38,396 nucleotides of DNA from CALAGJ01 sp964293305. Lineage in GTDB: Bacteria > Bacteroidota > Bacteroidia > Chitinophagales > Chitinophagaceae. Positions 16,635 through 25,586 of the stretch are shown piece by piece (the first letter of the stretch is position 1; each line of letters starts with the position of its first letter). The notes under the pieces were generated by a model. It was not told where the DNA came from. It was given only the letters and a program-made list of their open reading frames with translations, and did not search any database. The stretch lies in NCBI GenBank assembly GCA_964293305.1, contig CAXYYO010000032.1, positions 1-38,396 on the forward strand, in the 5' to 3' direction. The translations under genes were made by a program, and so were the position numbers.

Positions 16635-17903
16635 ATGAGCATCACCGAGCGGGATAAAAAATATATATGGCATCCATTTACACCACAAAAATCAATGGCG
16701 ACTACTTTGCCAATTGTAAAAGCAAAAGATAGTTTATTATTTGATGAAAGTGGCAATGAATATATAGATGCTATAAGCAGTTGGTGGGTTACATTACATG
16801 GTCATGCACATCCATACATTGCTAAGAAAATTTACGAACAAGCTTTGTGCTTAGAGCAAGTAATTTTTGCAGGGTTTACACATGAGCCCGCCGTACATCT
16901 TGCGGAAAGATTGCTTCAAATTTTACCGGGTAATTTTTCGAAAATCTTCTATAGTGATAATGGTTCCACATCTACAGAAGTAGCCATAAAAATGGCCTTG
17001 CAATTCTGGTGGAATAAAGAAGGTCCAAATACAAAACGAAGAAAGATACTTGCATTTTCGAATAGTTATCATGGGGACACTTTTGGATCTATGAGTGTAA
17101 GCGATAGAGGTGTGTTTACCCTGGCATTTCATGCGTTATTATTTGATGTGATTTTTATTGATACTCCCACGCATCAAAATATTGGAGATATTAAAGCAGT
17201 AATTCATAAAAATGCAGATGACATTGCTGCATTTATTTATGAGCCACTAATACAAGGAGCAGGAGGAATGAGGATGTATGATGCATACCTTATGAATGAA
17301 CTGTTGAATACAGCAAAACTATCTGACATTATTTGCATAGCTGATGAAGTGATGACGGGTTTTGGCAGAACAGGAAAATTTTTTGCCAGCGAATACATGC
17401 ACAAAAAACCGGATATCATTTGTTTGAGTAAAGGACTAACCGGCGGCACTATGGCATTGGGCGTTACAGCTGTAAATGATCGAATACATGAGGCTTTTGT
17501 AGATGATGATAAGCTCAAAACATTTTTTCACGGACATTCTTTTACGGCAAATCCGCTGGCTTGTGCAGCTGCAAATGCTAGTCTTGATTTGTTGTTAGAC
17601 CTGGATACCATAAATAAAATTGAACGACTTTGTAGATTGATAGAGCAAGGGCTGTTATACTTAATGAATAGCACCACGGCACAGAAGATTAAAAACATTC
17701 GAAGTGTAGGAACAATAATGGCCTTTGAAATAAAATCTGGTAACGATGAATACCTGAATAGTATTAGCGAAACCATAACTAAAAAAGCTATGAAAAATGG
17801 AGTATTTTTAAGGCCACTGGGAAATACGGTTTATATCATGCCTCCTTATTGCATAACAGATATAGAATTACAAAAAGTTTTTGAGGTTTTGGCATCACTT
17901 TGA
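16635..17903 (+). CDS. bioA: Adenosylmethionine-8-amino-7-oxononanoate aminotransferase
   Basis: BioA makes 7,8-diaminopelargonate from 8-amino-7-oxononanoate in biotin synthesis, with S-adenosylmethionine as the usual amino donor. It is a class III PLP aminotransferase of 422 residues. Visible are the N-terminal KYIWHPFTPQK, SSWWVTLHGHAHP, the phosphate-binding DNGSTSTEVA, ADEVMTGFGRTG (PLP-ring Asp), and CLSKGLTGG with the PLP lysine near residue 267. FFHGHSFTANPLACAAA is also family-typical. No other bio gene is in the window. Its last 9 bases overlap the end of the convergent SRPBCC gene. Confidence 0.96.
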   Translation: MSITERDKKYIWHPFTPQKSMATTLPIVKAKDSLLFDESGNEYIDAISSWWVTLHGHAHPYIAKKIYEQALCLEQVIFAGFTHEPAVHLAERLLQILPGNFSKIFYSDNGSTSTEVAIKMALQFWWNKEGPNTKRRKILAFSNSYHGDTFGSMSVSDRGVFTLAFHALLFDVIFIDTPTHQNIGDIKAVIHKNADDIAAFIYEPLIQGAGGMRMYDAYLMNELLNTAKLSDIICIADEVMTGFGRTGKFFASEYMHKKPDIICLSKGLTGGTMALGVTAVNDRIHEAFVDDDKLKTFFHGHSFTANPLACAAANASLDLLLDLDTINKIERLCRLIEQGLLYLMNSTTAQKIKNIRSVGTIMAFEIKSGNDEYLNSISETITKKAMKNGVFLRPLGNTVYIMPPYCITDIELQKVFEVLASL

Positions 17904-18419
17904 GATGGTACGTTTTTCGCAAATGGCTTTTAGTTTTTCCAAGCCAAGTTCCATTGGTATTCCAAATATTTTTTCAAACATCATAGTACTTAGTCTTTGC
18001 CATGGATACCATTTTACGGATTGTTCAAAAAGCCAATTTACTGTTGCCGATTTTCCATCTGTGTGTGGGTATATGCTAAGTGTACTAGTCTGTAAAGGAT
18101 TATCAGCACTAGTCCAAGTTGTTACAATTGAGCTGTCCGTTCTGTTTTGAACAGTAATAATAAAATTGCCCAATGCTATAGATTTTACAAATTTATTTTC
18201 ATCGTAAGTTTTAACTGATATGCCAACAGAATCTGCACCGGGTATCCATTTTTCCCATTGCTCAATTTGAAAAATAATTGGCCTTATACTGTCTGCCGGT
18301 ACTTCTATATCCTTTGTTCTGGAAACTCTTGCTACCGAAGGCAATAATAATCCTATGATCGTGAGCACAGTGAATAAAATCAAAGTGCTATATAAAATTA
18401 ATTTTAATGATTTTGACAT
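17895..18419 (-). CDS. SRPBCC/START-like domain protein with N-terminal membrane anchor
   Basis: The 174-residue protein starts with one hydrophobic segment (about residues 7-29, LILYSTLILFTVLTIIGLLL). A START-like alpha/beta fold typical of polyketide_cyc2 proteins follows: RTKDIEVPADSIRPIIFQIE, QWEKWIPGAD, and a C-terminal helix MMFEKIFGIPMELGLEKLK. Such domains hold hydrophobic ligands, but nothing here indicates which. The gene lies 10 bp after the ABC permease gene on the same strand, so they may be co-transcribed. Its 3' end overlaps bioA by 9 bp, tail to tail. Confidence 0.85.
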   Translation of the reverse strand: MSKSLKLILYSTLILFTVLTIIGLLLPSVARVSRTKDIEVPADSIRPIIFQIEQWEKWIPGADSVGISVKTYDENKFVKSIALGNFIITVQNRTDSSIVTTWTSADNPLQTSTLSIYPHTDGKSATVNWLFEQSVKWYPWQRLSTMMFEKIFGIPMELGLEKLKAICEKRTISK

Positions 18420-18429
18420 GTTATGATTT

Positions 18430-19530
18430 TTATTCCCACTTAAATACTTTTATAGCAAGTGCATAGATTCCCACACCCCATGCAAGAATAACCAATAAAT
18501 TTGGCCAACAAGTATACAGCGGTGCACCCTCAAATGCAATGTTTCGCATCGCTGTATTGAAATGCGTTAGCGGCAATACATTACATATATATTGTAACCA
18601 TTTTGGAAATACTGATACGGGAAAAAAAGTGCCTGCCAGCAGAAATTGTGGTAGCGTGAATAGATTGGCAAATGGTGGTATGGTACTTTCGTTTTTGGCA
18701 AGGCTGCTTACTACAAATCCAAATCCCATAAAAACAATGAGTGATATAAAACTCAGTAGTAGAATTTGTAATAAGGTCGTTATTCCATTTACCAAGGTAT
18801 AGTCAAAGGCAAGTACTCCTATTCCTATGATAACAACGGCTGTAATCATTTGAAAAATAACCCTACTGAGTGCTTCACCCACTACTATATATCCTTTTTT
18901 GATAGGGGTGGCAAAAAATCTTTTTAATACCAATTGATTTCTTAGATTAAAGAAAAGAAAGGCTACTCCAAACACTCCGGCACTAAGCAATGAAAATCCA
19001 AGCTGCCCTGGAAGAATAAAATCTATACGTCTATAAATGCGGCCGGGAATTTTTTGTATATCATTATTAATGGTAGCAATTGTAGGAGCCAAAGGGTAAA
19101 TATTTTTATTTATTGTATTAATCATATCATTTAAGATAGATTGCAAGACACTAATGCTTTGTGGATTTACAGCTTCCGAACTTTTTAAATTGATTTCGTA
19201 TTGATTATTGTTTCTTTTCTGAATATTTAGTATTGCAGTTATGTCGCCCTTTTCTAAGTATTCCTTTGTCTTTTTGCTATCCTCTACGATAATATTAATG
19301 CTTTTTGTACTCCGTAATGCTTGGTAAACCGGGTTTGTAGTATCAGAATTTTTGTCCATTGCCACGTCTAAACTGATTCCCCCGCCAGAACCTATTAACC
19401 CAAAAACCATAATAAAAACCAATGGAAACATGATACTAAAAATAACAGCACTGGGGCTTCTGAAAATAGATTTCAGGCTGTATTTTGTGATGGTAAGCAT
19501 TGCTTTGATCTGTGAATAGTCCCCAGACAT
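18430..19530 (-). CDS. ABC-2 type transporter permease without adjacent ATPase
   Basis: The product matches the ABC-2 / DrrB-like permease family. It has an N-terminal helix (SAVIFSIMFPLVFIMVFGLIG), a periplasmic domain of about 140 residues, then five further helices ending in VILAWGVGIYALAIKVFKW. The motif LLAGTFFPVSVFPKWLQYICNVLPLTHFNTAMR is typical of ABC-2 permeases, taken here as two adjacent pieces: LLAGTFFPVSVFP and LPLTHFNTAMR. The cognate nucleotide-binding protein is not in the window, although these genes usually sit next to it. I chose the ATG at 19530, about 12 bases from a minus-strand TACATTTG box (19556-19549); the ATG at 19500 is equally plausible. The frame stays open to 19599, inside the neighbouring promoter region. 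Confidence 0.85.
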   Translation of the reverse strand: MSGDYSQIKAMLTITKYSLKSIFRSPSAVIFSIMFPLVFIMVFGLIGSGGGISLDVAMDKNSDTTNPVYQALRSTKSINIIVEDSKKTKEYLEKGDITAILNIQKRNNNQYEINLKSSEAVNPQSISVLQSILNDMINTINKNIYPLAPTIATINNDIQKIPGRIYRRIDFILPGQLGFSLLSAGVFGVAFLFFNLRNQLVLKRFFATPIKKGYIVVGEALSRVIFQMITAVVIIGIGVLAFDYTLVNGITTLLQILLLSFISLIVFMGFGFVVSSLAKNESTIPPFANLFTLPQFLLAGTFFPVSVFPKWLQYICNVLPLTHFNTAMRNIAFEGAPLYTCWPNLLVILAWGVGIYALAIKVFKWE

Positions 19531-19541
19531 ATTTTGAAAAA

Positions 19542-19556
19542 ATTTGCGCAAATGTA
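19542..19556 (-). promoter_or_regulatory. Palindrome and -7 box of the permease gene
   Basis: ATTTGCGCAAAT (19542-19553) is a perfect 12-bp palindrome overlapping a minus-strand TACATTTG (-7 form TAnnTTTG, 19556-19549). No clear -33 element is seen. The palindrome lies 42 bases upstream of the toxin-antitoxin -33 box and could be an operator for either side. Confidence 0.4.
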
Positions 19557-19583
19557 TCTTGAATATGGGATGAAAAAATAAAA

Positions 19584-19615
19584 TTTGGAAAAACAACAAA
19601 TGTCGTATAGGTTTG
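19584..19615 (+). promoter_or_regulatory. Promoter of the RES/Xre toxin-antitoxin operon
   Basis: TTTG (19584-19587), 20 bases, TAGGTTTG (19608-19615) is a full Bacteroidetes promoter. The predicted start, near 19622, lies about 9 bases before the ATG at 19631. This rules out the in-frame TTG at 19613, which lies in the -7 box. Confidence 0.7.
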
Positions 19616-19630
19616 TCACAAATTGCGGAT

Positions 19631-20080
19631 ATGAAAAAAATGGCTCCTATAAAAAAAAATAAACAGCAGGGTTTAAAACTACCGATTGTTCAGGAGCCTG
19701 TTGCAGATTACAGGCCTATTTCACCAGCTCATGCTACTTTACATTTTACTACAAAACACTTTGATAAAATTGCAAGTAAAATTGGGTTCACTCAAAAAGA
19801 ATGGGCTCAAATATTGCATCTTTCTGAGCGTACTCTTCAAAGATATGCTAAAGAAGCACGTCCCTTTGAAGGTATCTATGTTGATAGAATTCTTCACATA
19901 GATGAACTCTTACAAGAAGGTTTGAAAATTTTTCAATCTTCCGAAATGCTGTTAAAGTGGCTTAAAACTTCTAAAATTATTATGGGTCAAGCATTAGGAT
20001 TTGAAGCATTGTTCTACAGACAAGGAATTGATGCCTTAATTCACCAAATAGGCCGTATACGATACGGCATTGTAGCTTAA
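19631..20080 (+). CDS. Xre/MbcA/ParS-type antitoxin of a RES/Xre toxin-antitoxin system
   Basis: The 149-residue protein has a basic N-terminus (MKKMAPIKKNKQQG), an Xre-like helix-turn-helix region (IGFTQKEWAQILHLSERTLQRYAK, in two pieces IGFTQKEWAQIL and HLSERTLQRY), and a C-terminal toxin-binding DUF2384-type domain. That domain ends in LGFEALFYRQGIDALIHQIG, a variant of the usual 'G..P......G...V...L..I..G' tail. It should neutralise the following RES toxin and repress the operon. The RES gene starts one base after its stop. The start codon is set by the promoter at 19584-19615. Family and pairing are strongly supported by context. Confidence 0.93.
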   Translation: MKKMAPIKKNKQQGLKLPIVQEPVADYRPISPAHATLHFTTKHFDKIASKIGFTQKEWAQILHLSERTLQRYAKEARPFEGIYVDRILHIDELLQEGLKIFQSSEMLLKWLKTSKIIMGQALGFEALFYRQGIDALIHQIGRIRYGIVA

Positions 20081-20081
20081 A

Positions 20082-20540
20082 ATGATAGTTTACAGACTTG
20101 CTCAAGCTGAGCATATTCATGATATGTCTGGTGTTGGAGCTCAAATTCATGGAGGTAGGTGGAATATGATTGGCATACCTTGTTTGTATGCCAGTGAACA
20201 TGTTTCACTAAGTGTGCTTGAATTGTTGGTTAATGCACTGTCGTTGGAATATTTAAAAGGTTTAGAACTACTGGAAATAGAAATTCCAGAAGACATTCCT
20301 ATAATAACTATTGAAGGGAGTAAATTAAAAAAGGAATGGCATAGGGATATTCTTTATACACAATGGATGGGTACTGAAATGCTTATGCAAAACAATATTT
20401 TATTGTTTAAATGCCCATCAGCAATAATACATAACGAGTGGAACTATGTATTTAATCCAAAGCATGATATGTATAAAAGGGTAAGAGGAAAAGTGTACAA
20501 AAGATTTCATTTTGATGAAAGGCTGTGGCGAAATGGATAG
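20082..20540 (+). CDS. RES-domain toxin (predicted NAD+-degrading)
   Basis: The 152-residue protein is a full-length RES-domain toxin. Family residues are in place: Arg5 in VYRLAQAEH, SGVGAQIHGGRWNMIG (residues about 15-30), CLYASEHVSLSVLELL with the conserved Tyr, Ser and Glu, and a C-terminal EWNYVFNPKHDMYKRV. Characterised RES toxins deplete cellular NAD+ by phosphorolysis or hydrolysis and arrest growth. The retained Arg, Tyr, Glu and Ser suggest the enzyme is active, which is inference. It starts one base after the antitoxin stop and ends two bases before the convergent sppA end. Confidence 0.94.
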   Translation: MIVYRLAQAEHIHDMSGVGAQIHGGRWNMIGIPCLYASEHVSLSVLELLVNALSLEYLKGLELLEIEIPEDIPIITIEGSKLKKEWHRDILYTQWMGTEMLMQNNILLFKCPSAIIHNEWNYVFNPKHDMYKRVRGKVYKRFHFDERLWRNG

Positions 20541-20542
20541 CT

Positions 20543-22297
20543 TTATTCAATAATAAAATCAAAGGGAAGTTTTGCCTGAGGTACTGCTATCATTGCTTTT
20601 AGCTTTTCAGTTTTTTTCAGCATCAGTAGCGTTTCCGTATTAAAGTCAGGTTTTGTATGGAATAGTTGATTGTAGGTACTTGCAGTCATTATCTGATCCA
20701 TTATACTTTTAGGTTCTGGATATTCACGGGTTCTGTAGTCATTTAGTTTTGCCATTTTTGCTGCGCAATTCACAGCATCCTGTAGGCCACCAATCCTATC
20801 TACCAAACCATTGCCAAGGGCATCATTACCGGTCCAAACCCTGCCTTGTGCAATACTATCTACCGCATTTATATGCTTTAACCTTCCAACTGATACTCTT
20901 TTCTTAAATGTTTGATAAATGGAATCTACCCCATTTTGTATGATCATTCTTTCAAAGTCTGTAAGTGGCCTTATGGTACTTCCTAAATCAGCATAGGGAG
21001 CAGTTTTTACGCCATCGTATGTGATGCCAAGTTTATTTGAAAAAAAATCTTTCAGGTTTGCGTAGATACTAAATACTCCAATAGAACCTGTAATGGTAGT
21101 TGGTTGTGCAAAAATACTATCAGCAGCTACAGCAATATAATATCCGCCAGAGGCGGCCATATCCCCCATACTTACTATAAAGGGTTTTGCTCTTCTTGCC
21201 AGCATTACTTCTCTCCATATAGCATCACTTGCTAAGCTACTTCCTCCTGGAGAATTTATTCTGAAAACAATCGCTTTTACATCATCATCTGTACGGGCAT
21301 TTCTTATCAGTTTTACAAATGCTTCACTTCCAATACTTTCATCATCACCCTTTCCATCCTGCACATCACCCTGTGCATATATGATGGCAATCTTATAGTT
21401 TCCTCCTGTAGCTTTAAAATCTGCTGCACGAAAATATTTTGATATTGAAACAAAATTGATGTCAACTTCGGATTTTAATTGTAAACTTTTTCTCATCAAA
21501 TCCTGTACTTCATCTTCATATATTGCTCCATCACATAAACCATATTTTATAGCGTCTGCTGCAGATCTAATGGCAGCCGTGTTTGCCAATTGCCTAATAT
21601 ATCCGGTATCTTTTTTTCTGGATATTGCAATGGCTTTTGTTACTTCATCATATACATCATTCAACCATGCTGTTGTCTGCAGTCTATTGGCATCTGTCAT
21701 GGAAGTGGCTCGAAGAGGCTCAGTAGCACTTTTAAATTTACCTGCATAAAAAATTTCGGGTTCAATATCCAACCGATCTAATAGATTTTTGAAGAACATG
21801 GTGGTTATGGTAAAGCCTTTCCACTCTACTCCACCCTGAGGATGACAATATATTTTATCTGCTGCACTAGCTGTATAATATGCCACCTGGCTAATAGCTT
21901 CACCATAAGCCCAAACAGGTTTCTCACTTTTTTTAAAATCAAGAATAGCATTTCTCAACTCTTGATTTGTGGCTAACCCATTTATATTGTTACCAGCTTT
22001 TATGTACAATGCTTTAATGCTGGTATCCGATTTGGCGTTGCGCAGCATACGAATTATATCATATAGCCCCGGCTTTCCAGAAGTTGTATTGCCAAACAAT
22101 TCAGCCAGTTCATTTTGCTCAGCTTGTTCGTTGATGGTGTTGCTAAGGTCAATAACTAAAACTGCATTTTTACCAATCTTTGGTTTTGGGTCAGCACTTA
22201 GTCCACTAATTATGGCAATTATAACACCAATAGATATTAAACAAAATACAATAAGCGCAAGAAATGCTGCAAAAAAAGTTTTAAAAAATGTTTTCAT
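20543..22297 (-). CDS. sppA: Signal peptide peptidase SppA, 67-kDa type
   Basis: SppA is a membrane-anchored serine protease that degrades cleaved signal peptides. The 584-residue length matches the long form with two tandem S49 domains. An N-terminal transmembrane helix (about residues 8-30) is followed by the domain with the catalytic Lys in FYAGKFKSATEPL (about residue 197). The second domain holds the catalytic Ser in RINSPGGSSLASDAIW, followed by GDMAASGGYYIAVAAD and TITGSIGVF. The gene is divergent from folK and ends next to the RES toxin gene. Confidence 0.96.
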   Translation of the reverse strand: MKTFFKTFFAAFLALIVFCLISIGVIIAIISGLSADPKPKIGKNAVLVIDLSNTINEQAEQNELAELFGNTTSGKPGLYDIIRMLRNAKSDTSIKALYIKAGNNINGLATNQELRNAILDFKKSEKPVWAYGEAISQVAYYTASAADKIYCHPQGGVEWKGFTITTMFFKNLLDRLDIEPEIFYAGKFKSATEPLRATSMTDANRLQTTAWLNDVYDEVTKAIAISRKKDTGYIRQLANTAAIRSAADAIKYGLCDGAIYEDEVQDLMRKSLQLKSEVDINFVSISKYFRAADFKATGGNYKIAIIYAQGDVQDGKGDDESIGSEAFVKLIRNARTDDDVKAIVFRINSPGGSSLASDAIWREVMLARRAKPFIVSMGDMAASGGYYIAVAADSIFAQPTTITGSIGVFSIYANLKDFFSNKLGITYDGVKTAPYADLGSTIRPLTDFERMIIQNGVDSIYQTFKKRVSVGRLKHINAVDSIAQGRVWTGNDALGNGLVDRIGGLQDAVNCAAKMAKLNDYRTREYPEPKSIMDQIMTASTYNQLFHTKPDFNTETLLMLKKTEKLKAMIAVPQAKLPFDFIIE

Positions 22298-22497
22298 ATT
22301 TCACACTCAATATAGGATACAAGCGTTTTCACAAAATTTAGTTGATACAGTTCATATTATTAAATACTGATTATTGTGAATGCTCTGGTTTGGTTTAGAT
22401 ATATCTTATTTTATAATAATAAATGGACAGATGTTCTCATGAATTTACGATGCAGCGTCAAAAATAATGATATTTGGCCCTTATTAATGAATTAGTT

Positions 22498-22977
22498 GTG
22501 AATGAGGCTTTTTTAATTACAGGCGGCAATCTTGGTTTAAGAACTGAACATCTACACCTGGCTGCCACTGCTATTGCTGATATTTGTGGTCCTATACAAA
22601 GGGCATCTGGCATTTATGAAACAAAGGCTTGGGGATACACTCACCAGCCAGATTTTTACAATCAGGTTTTGCTCATCAAAACAGAATTGGATGCATTTGA
22701 ATTGCTCAAAAATATTCTTGATATAGAAATAAAAATGGGTAGAGAAAGACTTATTAAAATGGGGCCACGCATTATTGATATTGATATTTTATTTTTTAAT
22801 AATGAGATTATTAATACAGAAAAATTACAAGTGCCACACCCACGTATTGTAGATCGCAGGTTTGTATTAGAACCACTATATGAAATAGCCCCTGAGTTTG
22901 TACATCCTATTTACAACCAAACAATATCAACGCTATTAGATGTATGCTCAGATGAATTAGCTGTGCATAAAATATAA
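22498..22977 (+). CDS. folK: 2-amino-4-hydroxy-6-hydroxymethyldihydropteridine pyrophosphokinase
   Basis: FolK transfers pyrophosphate from ATP to the pterin alcohol in folate synthesis. The protein has AFLITGGNLGLRTEHL (the N-terminal 'LGSNLG' motif in variant form), YETKAWGYTHQPDFYNQV, and the signature GPRIIDIDILFF followed by LQVPHPRIVDRRFVLEPL. There is no in-frame ATG. The frame opens at a TTG at 22474. I prefer the GTG at 22498, which gives (M)NEAFLITGGNLG, the spacing usual for FolK, and 159 residues. It is followed after 40 bp by a deoxynucleoside kinase, a pairing I recall from other bacteria. Confidence 0.93.
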   Translation: MNEAFLITGGNLGLRTEHLHLAATAIADICGPIQRASGIYETKAWGYTHQPDFYNQVLLIKTELDAFELLKNILDIEIKMGRERLIKMGPRIIDIDILFFNNEIINTEKLQVPHPRIVDRRFVLEPLYEIAPEFVHPIYNQTISTLLDVCSDELAVHKI

Positions 22978-23017
22978 ACCCATTACAAGTACATGCCCCT
23001 AATTTTGAACACTCAGT

Positions 23018-23656
23018 ATGCAAAATCGGTTTATTACTATTGAAGGCAGTATAGGAGCCGGTAAAACAACATTGGCCCATCTTTTAGCTAAGAAATTAAA
23101 TGCAAGATTAATATTGGAAGCCTTTGCTGACAATCCATTTTTGCCAAAATTTTATGAAAACCCCGGCCAGTATGCGTTTCCGTTGGAGTTATTTTTTATG
23201 GCAGAGAGGTACAAGCAACTAAAAGATATGCTCCACACACAGGATCTTTTTCAGCATTTTACCGTTTCTGATTATTTATTTACCAAATGTCTGCTCTTTG
23301 CAAAAGTTAATTTGCCGGAAGAGGAGTTTAGACTGTATCAAAAATTATTTGACATCATACATGCACAGTTACTTTTTCCCGATGTACTCATTTACTTACA
23401 TGCTCCGGTAAAAAAATTACAGGAAAATATAAAAAAACGGAATAGGTTGTACGAACAAGGCATTAAGAATGAATATCTTTTTAATATACAAGAAACATAT
23501 ACTGCCTATATCAAACAGCAAAATATCAATACCATTTTTATTGATGCATCCAATGCAGATTTTTTGGGCAATGAAAAACATTTAGAGGTTGTATTAGATG
23601 CTTTAAATAGTAATCTTGCACATGGCCAACATTACTTTACACTACCAGATGCATGA
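23018..23656 (+). CDS. Deoxynucleoside kinase
   Basis: This 212-residue cytoplasmic kinase phosphorylates deoxynucleosides in nucleotide salvage. It has the P-loop GSIGAGKTTLAHLLA (residues about 10-24), the substrate-binding EAFADNPFLPKFY, FFMAERYKQL, SDYLFTKCLLFA (DRS-like region), and a lid segment with RNRLYEQGIKNEYLF. The exact substrate (dG/dA or dC/dT) cannot be read from motifs alone. TAATTTTG at 23000-23007 is a possible -7 box of its own, without a good -33. Its stop overlaps the MFS start (ATGA), implying translational coupling. Confidence 0.93.
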   Translation: MQNRFITIEGSIGAGKTTLAHLLAKKLNARLILEAFADNPFLPKFYENPGQYAFPLELFFMAERYKQLKDMLHTQDLFQHFTVSDYLFTKCLLFAKVNLPEEEFRLYQKLFDIIHAQLLFPDVLIYLHAPVKKLQENIKKRNRLYEQGIKNEYLFNIQETYTAYIKQQNINTIFIDASNADFLGNEKHLEVVLDALNSNLAHGQHYFTLPDA

Positions 23657-24897
23657 GCAATAAAAAAGATTATGATGCTTTTGAAGCTGTTCGGATTCCC
23701 GAATACAGAAACCTGATGGCAGGTCGTTTTATTTTTATCAGCGCCTTGCGCATGATGGGAACACTTACCGGATGGTGGATTTATAACTTGACGAATGATC
23801 CATTCGCTATTGGACTACTTGGGCTGGCCGAAGTGGTACCTGCAGTTTCTTTTTCCTTATATGCAGGACATTTTATTGATAAGAATGAAAAAAGAAAATT
23901 AATTATTTCTGGCGTATTACTTTATCTGCTCTGTGCATTGCTAATGCTTGGGCTATCCTGGATGGAACTTGGAAATAAAATGGAGCATCAGTCGATAGCA
24001 ATTTGTATTTATACCATCATTTTTTGTACGGGCATTATAAGAGCTTTTACGGGGCCTGTGTTTGGAGTATTGGTAGCCTCAATTGTACCTCGAAAGAGTT
24101 TGCAGAATGCTTCTACTTGGAATCAGGGCATCTGGCTCACTGCATCAGTAACCGGACATGCCGTTGGCGGATTGTTAATAGCAGCAGTGGGTAATCTTTA
24201 TACACTCCTCATCGTTTGTATTTGTATCATCATTTCCTTTTTTATATTGATAACTCTACAACCAAAACCACCCATACCCACCACATCAGAAAAAGCCACT
24301 TGGGAAAGTGTAAAAGAAGGAGTAAGATTTGTGCTGAAAACAAAAGAGATTATGGGTGCGCTTTCGCTTGATTTATTTGCTGTACTTTTTGGTGGTGCGG
24401 TGGCACTTATACCGGTTTATGCAAGAGATATTTTGCAAGTGGGGGCACAGGGTTTTGGATGGCTAAATGCGGCCATTGATATAGGAGCCATTCTAATGGT
24501 TATTATTCTTACCGTCTTTCCTATGCAAAAAAATCATGGATATAAATTACTTTTTGCCGTAGCTGGTTTTGGTATCTGTATCATCGTTTTTGCCGTTTCA
24601 GATTTTTATATACTATCATTTATAGCATTACTAATAGCCGGCATGCTGGATGGTATAAGTGTAGTAATACGAGGCACTATACTACAGCTCAAAACCCCGG
24701 ATCATATGAGGGGAAGGGTTATGAGTGTAAACTCAATGTTTATAAATAGCAGCAATGAGCTTGGACAGTTTGAAAGTGGCATGGCTGCCAGATTACTTGG
24801 CGTAAGGCCATCAGTTATTTTTGGTGGTTGTATGACCATACTTGTAGTAATCATTACCTGGTTTAAAGCACCTACACTAAAGAAAATGGAATATTGA
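23653..24897 (+). CDS. MFS transporter (EntS/DUF894-like exporter family)
   Basis: The 414-residue protein has about eleven to twelve hydrophobic helices in the two-bundle major-facilitator pattern. Features include an N-terminal FRIPEYRNLMAGRFIF-like motif (VRIPEYRNLMAGRFIFI), GHFIDKNEKRKL between helices 2 and 3, and KTPDHMRGRVMSVNSMFINS before the last helices. This resembles the EntS/MFS_3 exporters. The substrate is unknown. It overlaps the deoxynucleoside kinase by four bases and is followed by trmH after 18 bp, so folK-dNK-MFS-trmH may be one transcript. Confidence 0.9.
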   Translation: MSNKKDYDAFEAVRIPEYRNLMAGRFIFISALRMMGTLTGWWIYNLTNDPFAIGLLGLAEVVPAVSFSLYAGHFIDKNEKRKLIISGVLLYLLCALLMLGLSWMELGNKMEHQSIAICIYTIIFCTGIIRAFTGPVFGVLVASIVPRKSLQNASTWNQGIWLTASVTGHAVGGLLIAAVGNLYTLLIVCICIIISFFILITLQPKPPIPTTSEKATWESVKEGVRFVLKTKEIMGALSLDLFAVLFGGAVALIPVYARDILQVGAQGFGWLNAAIDIGAILMVIILTVFPMQKNHGYKLLFAVAGFGICIIVFAVSDFYILSFIALLIAGMLDGISVVIRGTILQLKTPDHMRGRVMSVNSMFINSSNELGQFESGMAARLLGVRPSVIFGGCMTILVVIITWFKAPTLKKMEY

Positions 24898-24915
24898 TTT
24901 TTTTGCTGATTAATT

Positions 24916-25509
24916 ATGACACCGGAACGAAGAAATAAATTATTGAATGTACTTCATAAAAGACAGGAAGGTCTTTGCGTTGTAGTTGAAAATATCCATG
25001 ACCCTCATAATATGTTTGCAGTAATGCGTACTTGCGATGCGGTAGGCATTCAGGATATATATGTTATCAATACAAAAATACCACGCAAAAAAAATATAGG
25101 AATGCATAGCAGTAGTGGTGCCGTAAAGTGGTTAAGCCAACATATATTTACTGATGTAGCGGAATGTATGACTGAAGTTAAAAAGAAATATGAAGTAATA
25201 GCAGCCACTCATTTTGGCACTAAGTCAAAATCATTATATGAACTTGATTTTTTGAAAAGCACAGCTTTTGTTTTTGGCAATGAACATGAGGGATTGAGCG
25301 ATGAAATTTTACAATATGCCAACACAAATTTTATGATACCACAAGTAGGAATTATTCAGAGCCTCAATATATCTGTGGCATGTGCTGTCAGTATTTATGA
25401 AGCTTATAGACAACGTGAGTCTGCGGGAATGTATGCAGAAAGAAGTCTTTCAGAAGTGCAATATGAAGTATTGAAAAAGAATTGGGGATTTACTAAGCTA
25501 GATGATTGA
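24916..25509 (+). CDS. trmH: tRNA (guanosine-18-2'-O)-methyltransferase TrmH
   Basis: This SPOUT-class methyltransferase uses S-adenosylmethionine to methylate the ribose of G18 in tRNA. The 197-residue product starts with MTPERRNKLL, typical of TrmH. Motif 1 is NIHDPHNMFAVMRTCDAVGI with the catalytic Arg, motif 2 is FVFGNEHEGLSDE, and motif 3 is IPQVGIIQSLNISVACAVSI, which forms the knot that binds the cofactor. The C-terminal tail is short. G18 specificity rather than another 2'-O site is inferred from the N-terminus and length. Confidence 0.92.
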   Translation: MTPERRNKLLNVLHKRQEGLCVVVENIHDPHNMFAVMRTCDAVGIQDIYVINTKIPRKKNIGMHSSSGAVKWLSQHIFTDVAECMTEVKKKYEVIAATHFGTKSKSLYELDFLKSTAFVFGNEHEGLSDEILQYANTNFMIPQVGIIQSLNISVACAVSIYEAYRQRESAGMYAERSLSEVQYEVLKKNWGFTKLDD

Positions 25510-25586
25510 AAAGGTACTTCTTGCAAAACAAAAAGCTTAAATTTACAGTGGTAAGATTATAGCCCCACATCAATGAACCCATTTTT

